From: Barnesiella viscericola DSM 18177
GTDB lineage: Bacteria > Bacteroidota > Bacteroidia > Bacteroidales > Barnesiellaceae
DNA length: 64,000 bases
Assembly (NCBI RefSeq): GCF_000512915.1
Contig: NZ_CP007034.1
Location: forward strand, 1,798,001 to 1,862,000
Reading direction: 5' to 3'
Shown: positions 8,395 through 17,069 of the stretch, in pieces
How the letters are laid out: each line of letters starts with the position of its first letter
Position numbering within the stretch: the first letter of the stretch is position 1
Notes under the pieces: model-generated
What the model was told of the DNA's origin: nothing
Databases searched by the model: none
What the model saw: the letters and a program-made list of their open reading frames with translations, nothing else
Position numbers and translations under genes: made by a program

Positions 8395-9627
8395 TTATTT
8401 GAAGAAGAAATAGGAGACCGTAATGGCCGAGATGGCTCCTATCACATCGGCCAGCAGCGCATACCCCACGGCATAGCGGGTCTTGCGCACCCCTACGCTG
8501 CCGAAGTAGACGGCCAGGATATAGAAGGTGGTATCGGTCGAACCCTGTACGGTACAGGCGACACGACCCACAAACGAATCGACACCATAGGAGGACATGG
8601 CATCGACCATCATTCCGCGCGAGCCGCTACCACTCAGCGACTTCATCAGCGCCGTGGGCAAGGCGCCCACAAACTCGGTGTCGATACCCAGCCACCCGAA
8701 GAAGGCGGCAAAGCCGTCGACGATATAATCCATCGCGCCCGAGGCCCGGAATATCGCGATGGCTACCAGAATAGCCACCAGGTAGGGAATAATCATCACC
8801 GACGTCTTGAATCCCTCCTTGGCCCCCTCGATAAAGGCGTCGTAGACGTTGATGCGCTTCACGAGTCCCGAGACGATAAAGACGACGATTATCGTAAACA
8901 GAATGCTGTTGGCGGCAAAGGCCGAATAGGTCGAAATCTTATCCTCGGGCAGCGACGAGAAGTAGTAGAACACCCCGCCCACAAAGGCCGTGAGACCCAG
9001 CCCCCACAGCAGAATCACCCGGTCGAAGATGTTGATGCGCTGCTTGATGCAGAGGGCCAGCAGCCCCACAAAGGTGGCCATGAAGGTGGCTATGAGAATA
9101 GGCAGAAAAACGTCGGAGGGATTGGCCGCACCCATCTGTGCCCGATAGGTCATCACCCCGATGGGTATGAGCGTCAACCCCGAAGCGTTCAGCACCAGAA
9201 ACATCAGCATCGCGTCGGTAGCCGTGTCTTTCTTGGGATTCAGCTCCTGCAACTCGTTCATCGCCTTCAACCCCAGCGGGGTGGCGGCATTGTCGAGCCC
9301 CAGCATGTTGGCCGATACATTCATGAACATCGAACCCAGCGCCGGGTGCCCCTTGGGTACCCCCGGGAAGAGCCGCGTGAAGAGCGGACTGATCAATCGC
9401 GACAGAACGGCAATCATGCCGCCCCGCTCGCCTATCTTCATCAATCCGAGCCAAAGGGTGAGCACGCCCGTCAACCCCAACGAAATATCAAAGGCGTTGC
9501 GGGCCGACGCAAACGAAGCATTCATGATGTCGGTCCAAATCGCCGTATTGCCATACACCACGGTCTGAACCACCGCCACCACAAAGGCGATGACAAAGAA
9601 AGCAATCCAGATGTAGTTAAGAACCAT
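8395..9627 (-). CDS. SpmA/SpmB fusion, nucleoside-recognition (Gate) membrane protein
   Basis: 410-aa multi-pass inner-membrane protein. The N-terminal half resembles SpmA (FDISLGLTGVLTLWLGLMKIGE; SANMLGLDNAATPLGLKAM) and the C-terminal half SpmB (about residues 230-410, with a second nucleoside-recognition domain). In Bacillus the two are separate genes needed for spore core dehydration; Bacteroidetes do not sporulate, so the role here is unknown, perhaps transport. Well separated from neighbours and probably a single-gene unit. Confidence 0.85.
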   Translation of the reverse strand: MVLNYIWIAFFVIAFVVAVVQTVVYGNTAIWTDIMNASFASARNAFDISLGLTGVLTLWLGLMKIGERGGMIAVLSRLISPLFTRLFPGVPKGHPALGSMFMNVSANMLGLDNAATPLGLKAMNELQELNPKKDTATDAMLMFLVLNASGLTLIPIGVMTYRAQMGAANPSDVFLPILIATFMATFVGLLALCIKQRINIFDRVILLWGLGLTAFVGGVFYYFSSLPEDKISTYSAFAANSILFTIIVVFIVSGLVKRINVYDAFIEGAKEGFKTSVMIIPYLVAILVAIAIFRASGAMDYIVDGFAAFFGWLGIDTEFVGALPTALMKSLSGSGSRGMMVDAMSSYGVDSFVGRVACTVQGSTDTTFYILAVYFGSVGVRKTRYAVGYALLADVIGAISAITVSYFFFK

Positions 9628-9989
9628 ACGACTGTCTTTGGATTTTTCGTTTCACGAAACAAAAATAGTAAATTTAAAGAAATCGCCCCCGTTTCTCCCC
9701 CAAAAAAGGAAAGGAGTCTGCACGCCGGTACCCGCCGTTCTATTTCGTCGGCTTACCTATGCCGTCAAAAATCAATTCATTTAATTATATATCAATATAT
9801 TATCTCGTTTTTATCCTCGTGAGAATCGCATATTTCATCTCATTCGGCCACCTATGCGTAAATTTTTCAGCCAAAAAGTCTCATTTTAACAATTCAAAAC
9901 ATTGTTATCACAATAGTTTTACCATACAATTAATTTCAAAAATTGGGTCGCTCAAAATATTTGCTACCTTTGTCCAAAATCGAAAAGTC
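9628..9989. other. 362-bp intergenic region, divergent promoters only
   Basis: AT-rich. A weak minus-strand -7 element TATTTTTG (9667-9660) could serve the SpmA/B gene, and a good + promoter lies at the right end. A partial hairpin-like GTTTCACGAAAC at about 9650 is not parS. I see no gene or repeat. Confidence 0.6.
9943..9972 (+). promoter_or_regulatory. Promoter of the AlkD-like gene
   Basis: TTG (9943-9945), 19 nt, TACCTTTG (9965-9972). The ATG follows at 9990, giving a very short leader. Confidence 0.75.
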
Positions 9990-10691
9990 ATGCACACGGC
10001 CCAAGAGATAGAAAAAGCCATGCGAACGGTCGCCAACCCCGAAAAGATAAAAATCCTATCGGGCTTCTTCAAAACCGGAAAAGGGGAGTATGGCGAAAAC
10101 GACATCTTCATCGGTGTCCCGGTACCTGTCACCCGAGCCATCGCCAAGAGCCACCGCGACACTCCGCTCGCCGAACTGGTGCAACTGCTGCACAGCCCGG
10201 TACACGAGTTGCGCATGGCTGCCCTCCTGTGCATGGTCGAACAGTTTAAGCACGCCGACGACAATCAGAGGACAGTCCTGTATGAAACCTACCTGGCTCA
10301 TACCGATTGCATCAACAACTGGGATCTGGTAGACCTCACGGCCGCTCAAATCGTGGGAGCCTATCTCGAACACCGCGACCACGCCCCACTCTACCGGCTG
10401 GCTCAAAGCAAGCTGCTGTGGGAGCAGCGCATCGCCATCGTCGCCACCTGGCAATGGATTCGACGGGGTCACTTCGACGACACCCTCGCACTGGCCGACC
10501 TGCTGCTCCATCACGACCACGACCTGATACGCAAAGCCACAGGCTGGATGCTACGCGAGGTGGGCAAGAAGGACAAGGCCCGCCTGTGCCAGTTCCTCGA
10601 CAGCCGATACCGAGACATGCCGCGCACGACCCTGCGCTATGCCATCGAGCGGTTCTCCCCCGAGGAGCGCCAACACTATATGCAGAGGTAA
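9990..10691 (+). CDS. DNA alkylation repair protein (AlkD-like HEAT-repeat glycosylase)
   Basis: 233 aa, all-helical HEAT-like repeat protein of the AlkD/AlkC family, expected to excise alkylated bases (N3- or N7-alkylpurines). Supporting segments are the helical pairs ELRMAALLCMVEQ, NWDLVDLTAAQIVG (the family's conserved NWDLVD stretch, about residues 109-114), KATGWMLREVGK and PRTTLRYAIERF at the C-terminus. The start is set by the promoter ending at 9972. A single gene, with a leftward glycosyltransferase convergent downstream. Confidence 0.9.
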   Translation: MHTAQEIEKAMRTVANPEKIKILSGFFKTGKGEYGENDIFIGVPVPVTRAIAKSHRDTPLAELVQLLHSPVHELRMAALLCMVEQFKHADDNQRTVLYETYLAHTDCINNWDLVDLTAAQIVGAYLEHRDHAPLYRLAQSKLLWEQRIAIVATWQWIRRGHFDDTLALADLLLHHDHDLIRKATGWMLREVGKKDKARLCQFLDSRYRDMPRTTLRYAIERFSPEERQHYMQR

Positions 10692-10818
10692 ACACCGACA
10701 GGTACGACAAAGGCCCTCGACAGGAGTCGTCTCCATCGATTCACCTATCTACCATCTCTTAACCTATTTTATAAAAAGGGAATATAGCGCGCTATTTTCT
10801 TGCGGATATTCGACGAGG

Positions 10819-11985
10819 TCAGGTCTGTACAAAACGCTCCTCGCTCGACGACGCGCTATCGTCGAAACATTTCAGGTACACGGCATTCATCTCATCGGCC
10901 AGCCGTTTCGGGTCGAAGCGCACCACATAAGCCTTGCCGGCCTCAATCATCTCCCGGCGCAAGTCGGCATCGCTCAACACCCGCTTCATGGCCGCAGCCA
11001 TACCGGCCACATCGTCGGGATCGACATAGAGCGAACGTGGACCTCCCGCCTCTTCGAGACACGAACCCGTGGCAGCAATCACCGGCACTCCGGCCGAGAG
11101 CGCCTCGACAATGGGGATACCGAACCCCTCGAAACGCGACGGATAGACAAAGGCCTCGGCCATGTGATACAACACCGGCAGGTCGCCGAATTTCAGGTTG
11201 TGAATCATATGTATCCGATCGCTCAGCCCGTGAGCCTCGATATAGGCCTTCACCTCATCGGCATAGGCCGTACTCTTGCCCACAGCCACCAGATGAACAT
11301 TGCCCAACTGCTCGACGGCCTTTACCGCCAGCAGCAGGTTCTTGCGCTCCTCGATGGTGCCTACACTCAAAATAAATTGATCGGGCAGGTGGTAGGCCTC
11401 CCGCACACGTGCCTTGGCCTCGGCCGATACAGGCTGGGCAAAAACCGGGTCGCACCCTTGATACACCACATCGATCTTGTCGGGCGAGATGCCGTAGAAC
11501 TTCACGATGTCGCGCTTGGTACACTCGCTCACCGCCACAATGCGGTCGGACTTGCGACAGGCATACCGAAACTTGTAATTATAGATGATGCGATCCAGCC
11601 AGTGATAGTATTGCGGATAACGCAGGAAAATCAAGTCGTGAATGGTCACCACGCTGCGTATCCCCGTGCGGTGAATCCCCACGGGCAACTCATTGCTCAG
11701 TCCGTGGTACAACTGGACCCCGTCCTGCAACAGACCGCGTTTGATAAAGAAGGTGCGCCACAGAGCCTTGCAACGTTTCATCAGGAAGGAGTGCGGCTGT
11801 ATCGAAGCCACATTCTTGTGCTTCAACAGGGAGTCATACAACGCATTCTTGCATTTCTTGGGAATGTACATTCGGTACTTGTGCTCGTTGCCATACGTAG
11901 CCATCGTCTCTACCATGAATCGGCTGTAATTGCCCAGCCCGGTAAAGTTGGCGTTAGCTCTCTTTGCATCAAATCCTATAATCAT
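10819..11985 (-). CDS. Glycosyltransferase, GT4 type (GT-B fold)
   Basis: 388 aa with the Glycos_transf_1 donor domain in the C-terminal half: SVGTIEERKN (phosphate loop), YPSRFEGFGIPIVEALSAG (the EX7E motif) and VPVIAATGSCLEEAG. The N-terminal acceptor domain contains GLGNYSRFM and SVVTIHDLIFLRYP, common in GT4 mannosyl- or glucosyltransferases. Probably transfers a nucleotide sugar in surface glycan synthesis; donor and acceptor are not predictable. Isolated, without other polysaccharide genes beside it. Confidence 0.88.
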   Translation of the reverse strand: MIIGFDAKRANANFTGLGNYSRFMVETMATYGNEHKYRMYIPKKCKNALYDSLLKHKNVASIQPHSFLMKRCKALWRTFFIKRGLLQDGVQLYHGLSNELPVGIHRTGIRSVVTIHDLIFLRYPQYYHWLDRIIYNYKFRYACRKSDRIVAVSECTKRDIVKFYGISPDKIDVVYQGCDPVFAQPVSAEAKARVREAYHLPDQFILSVGTIEERKNLLLAVKAVEQLGNVHLVAVGKSTAYADEVKAYIEAHGLSDRIHMIHNLKFGDLPVLYHMAEAFVYPSRFEGFGIPIVEALSAGVPVIAATGSCLEEAGGPRSLYVDPDDVAGMAAAMKRVLSDADLRREMIEAGKAYVVRFDPKRLADEMNAVYLKCFDDSASSSEERFVQT

Positions 11986-12305
11986 TCCTTCAAATACAAT
12001 TTACGATATACATTAGAATAGATGAATCATGCAGCGGTTTTGCTGCATGATGCTTAAAATTTTTCATTATTTCCCATATATCCCAGGAACAAAGGGAATA
12101 AAGCACTCATTTCTATAACGTTATTAACGTCATTTCCCCCTATTCGGTTTCCCTGTTTTTTCGTTTCGTCCCGAGGGAAGGCCCTCACGGTCAACTATTC
12201 TACACAGAATCTGCGTGCAAAGGTACATTTTGTTGCAATTATTTCTATCTTTGTGCAAACAAAAATGGGGTGCACCCCCCGTATTTCCCCCAAAAAGAAA
12301 GAGAG
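11986..12305. other. 320-bp divergent intergenic region
   Basis: Lies between the leftward glycosyltransferase and rightward nadB. It holds the nadB -7 element and a minus-strand TACCTTTG (12224-12217) that could begin a leftward transcript. I see no ORF or repeat. Confidence 0.6.
12246..12253 (+). promoter_or_regulatory. -7 element of nadB promoter
   Basis: TATCTTTG 52 nt before the chosen ATG; no clear TTTG -33 element at the right distance. Confidence 0.55.
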
Positions 12306-13889
12306 ATGATACAAAAATTCGACTTTTTAATCATCGGTTCCGGTATCGCCGGAATGAGTTATGCCCTCAAAGTGGCTCACAAAGGAAAAGTAGCCCTCAT
12401 TTGCAAAACCGAACTGGAAGAGGCCAATACATTTTTTGCACAAGGTGGCGTAGCCTCGGTAACCAACACCCTGGTAGATAACTTCGAGAAACATATCGAA
12501 GACACCATGATCGCCGGCGACTGGCTCAGCGACCGCGCCGCTGTCGAGAAGGTGGTACGGGAAGCCCCCTCGCAAATCAAACAACTCATCGAGTGGGGTG
12601 TCGAGTTCGATAAAAACGAAAAAGGCGAGTTCGACCTGCATCGCGAAGGCGGCCACTCCGAGTTCCGTATCCTCCACCACAAGGACAACACCGGTGCCGA
12701 GATTCAGGACAGCCTCATCAAGGCGGTCAAACAGCACCCCAATATCACCATCTTCGAGAAACATTTTGCCATCGAAATCATCACGCAGCACCACCTGGGG
12801 GTAACCGTCACACGGCAGACTCCCGACATCGAGTGCTACGGTGCCTATGTGCTCGACCTCAATACGGGCAAGGTAGATACCTTCCTCTCCAAAGTGACCC
12901 TCATGGCCACCGGTGGTGTAGGCGCCATCTACCAGACCACCACCAACCCGCTTGTAGCTACCGGCGACGGCATCGCCATGGTCTACCGCGCCAAGGGTAC
13001 CGTCAAGGACATGGAGTTTATCCAGTTCCACCCCACGGCCCTCTACCACCCCGGCGACCGCCCCTCGTTCCTCATTACCGAGGCCATGCGCGGATACGGT
13101 GCCGTGTTGCGTACGCTCGACGGCAAGGAGTTCATGCAGAAGTACGACCCGCGGCTCTCGCTGGCACCCCGCGACATCGTGGCCCGCGCCATCGACAACG
13201 AAATGAAGAACCGGGGCGAAGACCACGTCTACCTCGACGTGACCCACAAAGACCCCGAGGAGACCAAGAAACACTTCCCCAACATCTACGAGAAGTGCCT
13301 CAGCCTGGGTATCGACATCACCCGCGACTACATACCCGTAGCTCCAGCCGCCCACTACCTGTGCGGCGGTATCAAGGTCGACCTGGACGCCCGCTCCTCC
13401 ATCAACCGGCTCTATGCCGTGGGCGAATGCTCCTGCACCGGCTTGCACGGCGGTAACCGACTGGCCTCCAACTCGCTTATCGAAGCCGTGGTCTATGCCG
13501 ACGCCGCAGCCAAGCACAGCCTCAAAGTCATCGACAACTACTCTTATCAGGAGAACATTCCCGAGTGGAACGACGAGGGTACCGTGGAGCCCGAAGAGAT
13601 GGTGCTCATCACGCAAAGTGTCAAGGAGGTGGGCCAAATCATGAGTACCTATGTGGGTATCGTCCGCTCCAACCTGCGGCTCAAACGCGCCTGGGACCGC
13701 CTTGATATCCTCTATGAGGAGACCGAGGACCTCTTCAAACGCAGCAAAGCCTCGAAAGAGATTTGCGAGTTGCGCAACATGATCAACACCGGCTATCTGG
13801 TGATGCGTCAGGCCATGGACCGCAAGGAGAGTCGAGGGCTACACTACAACATCGACTATCCTCACCCCGACTTTATTCCCCACAAGTAA
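12306..13889 (+). CDS. nadB: L-aspartate oxidase
   Basis: Oxidises L-aspartate to iminoaspartate, the first step of de novo NAD synthesis; NadA (37634-38623) uses the product. 527 aa, flavoprotein of the SdhA/FrdA family: FAD Rossmann motif IGSGIAGMSYAL near the N-terminus, FFAQGGVAS, and the C-terminal GLHGGNRLASNSLIEA motif. Start chosen at MIQKFDF, just before the Rossmann strand and downstream of the promoter. Unlike many bacteria, nadB and nadA are 24 kb apart on opposite strands. Confidence 0.95.
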   Translation: MIQKFDFLIIGSGIAGMSYALKVAHKGKVALICKTELEEANTFFAQGGVASVTNTLVDNFEKHIEDTMIAGDWLSDRAAVEKVVREAPSQIKQLIEWGVEFDKNEKGEFDLHREGGHSEFRILHHKDNTGAEIQDSLIKAVKQHPNITIFEKHFAIEIITQHHLGVTVTRQTPDIECYGAYVLDLNTGKVDTFLSKVTLMATGGVGAIYQTTTNPLVATGDGIAMVYRAKGTVKDMEFIQFHPTALYHPGDRPSFLITEAMRGYGAVLRTLDGKEFMQKYDPRLSLAPRDIVARAIDNEMKNRGEDHVYLDVTHKDPEETKKHFPNIYEKCLSLGIDITRDYIPVAPAAHYLCGGIKVDLDARSSINRLYAVGECSCTGLHGGNRLASNSLIEAVVYADAAAKHSLKVIDNYSYQENIPEWNDEGTVEPEEMVLITQSVKEVGQIMSTYVGIVRSNLRLKRAWDRLDILYEETEDLFKRSKASKEICELRNMINTGYLVMRQAMDRKESRGLHYNIDYPHPDFIPHK

Positions 13890-13947
13890 GAAATCCTCGG
13901 CGGCTCTACCACCGGCTCAATAGGAGAACCGTATTCTTTCCAACCAT

Positions 13948-13986
13948 CAGCCCCTCAAAAGTCAGACCGTAACTTTTGGGGGGCTG
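13948..13986. terminator. Long hairpin after nadB, possible terminator
   Basis: A 15-bp stem (13948-13962 with 13972-13986, one G-T pair) with a 9-nt loop. It has no T tract on either side, so termination function is uncertain; it could also protect the nadB mRNA 3' end. Confidence 0.45.
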
Positions 13987-14069
13987 CTCAAACAGGGCTG
14001 CGGAGCCCGATTACTCTCCCCGACTCGCAAGAGCTCTTTTCCTCGAAAACCCTCATAAAAGATAAGTTC

Positions 14070-16208
14070 ATGAAGAATCGATTCCTCTCGGTCGCCCTGT
14101 CGACCCTCGTGATGACAACACTTTCAACCAGTTGCAACCAAGTGAAAAAGATAGAACATCTACCCTACCCCGAAGCCGAACGCGGCAACGTGACCGACAA
14201 CTACTTCGGGACCGAAGTGGCCGACCCCTACCGTTGGCTCGAAGACGATAACTCGGCCGCCACAGCCGCCTGGGTGAAGGCCGAAAACGAAGTGACCTTC
14301 GACTACCTGTCGAAGATTCCTTTCCGCCAGGCCATCAAGGAGCGGCTTACCCAACTGTGGAACTACCCCAAGGAGAGCGCTCCCTCGAAAAAGGGCGACT
14401 GGCTCTACTACTCGCGCAACGACGGCTTGCAGAATCAGGACGTCATCTACCGGCGCGCCAATCCCGAGGCTACGCCCGAGGTATTCCTCGACCCCAACCG
14501 CCTGTCGGACGACGGAACGGTAGCGCTGACCGCCACCTCGTTCTCGAAAGACGGTAAATATTTCGCCTTCTCCGCCGCAGCCTCGGGCTCGGACTGGATC
14601 GAAATCCGCGTCATGGAGACCGCCACCAAACGGTTGCTCGACGACAGCATCAAGTGGGTCAAATTCTCGGGAGCCGTCTGGTCGCCCGACGGCCAAGGCT
14701 TCTATTACAGCGGATACGAAGCCCCCAAGAAAGGGATATACTCGGCCAAGAACGAATATCAGAAGGTGTACTATCACCGGATAGGGACACCCCAAAGTGC
14801 CGACCGAATCGTCTATGCCGACCCGCAACACCCGCTGCGCTACTTCTCGGCCTGGGAGAGCGACGACAGCCGCTGGATTTTCGTCTCGTCGTCAGAGGGA
14901 ACCTCGGGCAGCGAGATTCTCTACAAACGCAAGGAAGCCCCGAAGTTCGAGGTGCTGCTCAAAGGATTTGACCACGACTACAACATTGTCGATTGCAGCG
15001 ACGACCAACTCTATGTCCGCTCCAACGAAGGGGCCGAAAACTACAACCTCATCAAAATCGACCTCAACGACCCCTCGAAGCGCGAGGTGGTGATTCCCGA
15101 GAAGGAGACCCTGCTCGAAAGCGTGCAGGCTGCCGGCGGCCGCCTGACGGCCATCTACCTCGAAGATGCCCAGAACAAGGTCTACCAATATACCCCCGAC
15201 GGCACCCTCGTGCGTGAGGTGGAGCTCCCGGGCATCGGTACCGTCGACGGTTTCGACGGCGAGAAAGAGGATACCCGCCTCTACTACTCGATTACCACCT
15301 TCACGGCCCCCGCAACCATCTATGCGTTCGACATCGAGAGCGGCCAGTCGACCCTCTACTTCCGCCCCGAGGTGGCCTTCAACCCCGACGATTTCACTAC
15401 CGAGCAGATATTCTTCACCAGTAAGGACGGCACGCGTGTACCCATGTTCGTCTCGTATAAGAAAGGGTTGAAACTCAACGGTAACAACCCCTGCTACCTC
15501 TACGGATACGGCGGTTTCCAAATCAGCCTCACCCCCTCGTTCAGCCCCTCGTCGATCATGTTCATGGAGCAGGGCGGCGTGTATGTGTTCGTCACGCTGC
15601 GCGGAGGGCTCGAATATGGCGAGAAATGGCACAAGGCCGGCATGCTCGAAAACAAACAGAACGTATTCGACGACTTCATCTCGGCCGCCCAATACCTCAT
15701 CGACAACCGATACACCTCGTCGAAGAAACTGGCCATTGCCGGCGGCTCGAACGGCGGTCTGCTGGTGGGAGCCTGCGAGGTGCAACGTCCCGACCTCTTC
15801 GCCGTGTGTCTGCCCAGCGTAGGGGTGATGGACATGCTCCGCTACCACAAGTTCACCATCGGCTGGGGCTGGGTGGTAGAGTACGGTTCGAGCGACGACC
15901 CCGAACAGTTCAAGTACATCTACAAATACTCGCCGCTGCACAACATCAAGAAGGGCGAGAAATATCCCGCCACACTCATCACCACGGCCGACCACGACGA
16001 CCGGGTAGTCCCTGCCCACTCGTTCAAGTTTGCCGCGCAGATGCAGTATGCCCAGGCAGGCAGTGCCCCGATATTGATACGCATCGAAACGAAGGCCGGG
16101 CACGGAGCCGGCAAACCCATCTCGAAACGCATCGACGAGGCTACCGACTGCTACTCGTTCCTCTTCCAGAACACGGGTACACCCTACAAGCCTGTCCATC
16201 AAAAGTAG
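14070..16208 (+). CDS. Prolyl oligopeptidase family (S9A) peptidase, probable lipoprotein
   Basis: 712-aa serine peptidase predicted to cleave after proline in short peptides. An N-terminal signal ends in a Bacteroidetes-style lipobox (LSTSC, Cys about residue 22). Then come the PYPEAERGNVTDNYFG start of the S9A fold, a beta-propeller (about 80-420) and an alpha/beta hydrolase domain. The catalytic triad is visible: Ser in GGSNGG, Asp in DDRVVP, His in KAGHGAG. Anchored in the envelope, it would degrade periplasmic peptides. Single gene with a strong terminator. Confidence 0.93.
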   Translation: MKNRFLSVALSTLVMTTLSTSCNQVKKIEHLPYPEAERGNVTDNYFGTEVADPYRWLEDDNSAATAAWVKAENEVTFDYLSKIPFRQAIKERLTQLWNYPKESAPSKKGDWLYYSRNDGLQNQDVIYRRANPEATPEVFLDPNRLSDDGTVALTATSFSKDGKYFAFSAAASGSDWIEIRVMETATKRLLDDSIKWVKFSGAVWSPDGQGFYYSGYEAPKKGIYSAKNEYQKVYYHRIGTPQSADRIVYADPQHPLRYFSAWESDDSRWIFVSSSEGTSGSEILYKRKEAPKFEVLLKGFDHDYNIVDCSDDQLYVRSNEGAENYNLIKIDLNDPSKREVVIPEKETLLESVQAAGGRLTAIYLEDAQNKVYQYTPDGTLVREVELPGIGTVDGFDGEKEDTRLYYSITTFTAPATIYAFDIESGQSTLYFRPEVAFNPDDFTTEQIFFTSKDGTRVPMFVSYKKGLKLNGNNPCYLYGYGGFQISLTPSFSPSSIMFMEQGGVYVFVTLRGGLEYGEKWHKAGMLENKQNVFDDFISAAQYLIDNRYTSSKKLAIAGGSNGGLLVGACEVQRPDLFAVCLPSVGVMDMLRYHKFTIGWGWVVEYGSSDDPEQFKYIYKYSPLHNIKKGEKYPATLITTADHDDRVVPAHSFKFAAQMQYAQAGSAPILIRIETKAGHGAGKPISKRIDEATDCYSFLFQNTGTPYKPVHQK

Positions 16209-16233
16209 GTCGGCAAATTCATGTTGCAATCGA

Positions 16234-16272
16234 TAAAAAAAGAGTCTGGCACGGGGCCAGACTCTTTTTTGT
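16234..16272 (+). terminator. Rho-independent terminator after the S9 peptidase gene
   Basis: A 15-bp stem (16236-16250 with 16256-16270) has a 5-nt loop, with A and T tracts forming the base of the stem. Confidence 0.9.
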
Positions 16273-16405
16273 TTCTCCCCCGGCCACAAGCCTTCTCCCC
16301 CAACGGCAAAAAAGAGAAACACAATCCCCCTCTTAATCTTATCCCTCACTCCCGTGAACCTTTTTCACCGCCGACTGTTCTTACTGTACAAAAACATCTG
16401 CCATT

Positions 16406-16981
16406 ATGAAATCGATTCAAGGAACCCAAACCGAACAAAACCTGCTGAAAGCCTTTGCCGGTGAATCGCAGGCCCGCAACCGCTATACCCTCTTTGCCCA
16501 GAAGGCACGGGAAGAGGGCTATGAACAGATAAGTGCCGTCTTTGCCGAGACGGCCGACCAGGAGCTGGCACACGCCACCCGATTCTTCAAGTTCCTGCAA
16601 GGGGGTATGGTAAGCATCACCGCCGAATATCCGGCCGGACGCATAGGAAACACGGCCGAGAATCTGCTCGAAGCCGCCCAGGGCGAACTGCTCGAATGGA
16701 GCGACCTCTACAACAACTTTGAACAGGCGGCCGTCGACGAGGGTTTCAAAGAGGTGGCCGCCGCCTTCAAGATGATTGCCCAGGTCGAGAACTTCCACGA
16801 ATGGCGCTACCGCAAACTGCTCGAACGGCTCCAAAACGACACGGTATTCAAACGCGAGAAGACTATTCGCTGGCAATGCCGCAACTGCGGCTACATCTAC
16901 GAAGGCACCGTGGCACCGGCCCGCTGCCCGGCCTGCCTCGAACCGCGCGCCTTCTTCGAGCCTGCCCGCGACAACTATTGA
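16406..16981 (+). CDS. Rubrerythrin
   Basis: Peroxide-reducing non-haem iron protein protecting anaerobes from oxidative stress. 191 aa: an N-terminal ferritin-like di-iron domain (GESQARNRYTLFAQKA; later QVENFHEWRYRKLL with ExxH) and a C-terminal rubredoxin-like domain with two CxxC pairs (WQCRNCGYIYEG and ARCPACLEPR). It is monocistronic, between two terminator-like hairpins; a short GC-rich hairpin at 17021-17039 separates it from the convergent DUF2851 gene. Confidence 0.95.
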   Translation: MKSIQGTQTEQNLLKAFAGESQARNRYTLFAQKAREEGYEQISAVFAETADQELAHATRFFKFLQGGMVSITAEYPAGRIGNTAENLLEAAQGELLEWSDLYNNFEQAAVDEGFKEVAAAFKMIAQVENFHEWRYRKLLERLQNDTVFKREKTIRWQCRNCGYIYEGTVAPARCPACLEPRAFFEPARDNY

Positions 16982-17069
16982 ACAAAACTATCTATCTTTT
17001 CATACGACCCTGCCCGTGGTCGGCGACACCCCGTCGCCGTCACGGGTTTCTCTTTACCCGGCCGCACCC

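Noticed and set aside
9647-9661. GTTTCACGAAAC-like element considered as a second parS
   Set aside because: Lacks the central CACGTG and is not palindromic as parS must be.
13007-13030. Programmed -1 frameshifting considered as a general explanation for split genes in this window
   Set aside because: Only the acyltransferase is split, and its junction (TCA AAA CTT TTG in the zero frame) does not form an XXXYYYZ slippery site. The coordinates here are only a control region in nadB, which reads through normally.
14892-16349. 485-codon antisense frame over the S9 peptidase
   Set aside because: It crosses the terminator hairpin and mirrors a gene with an intact catalytic triad.
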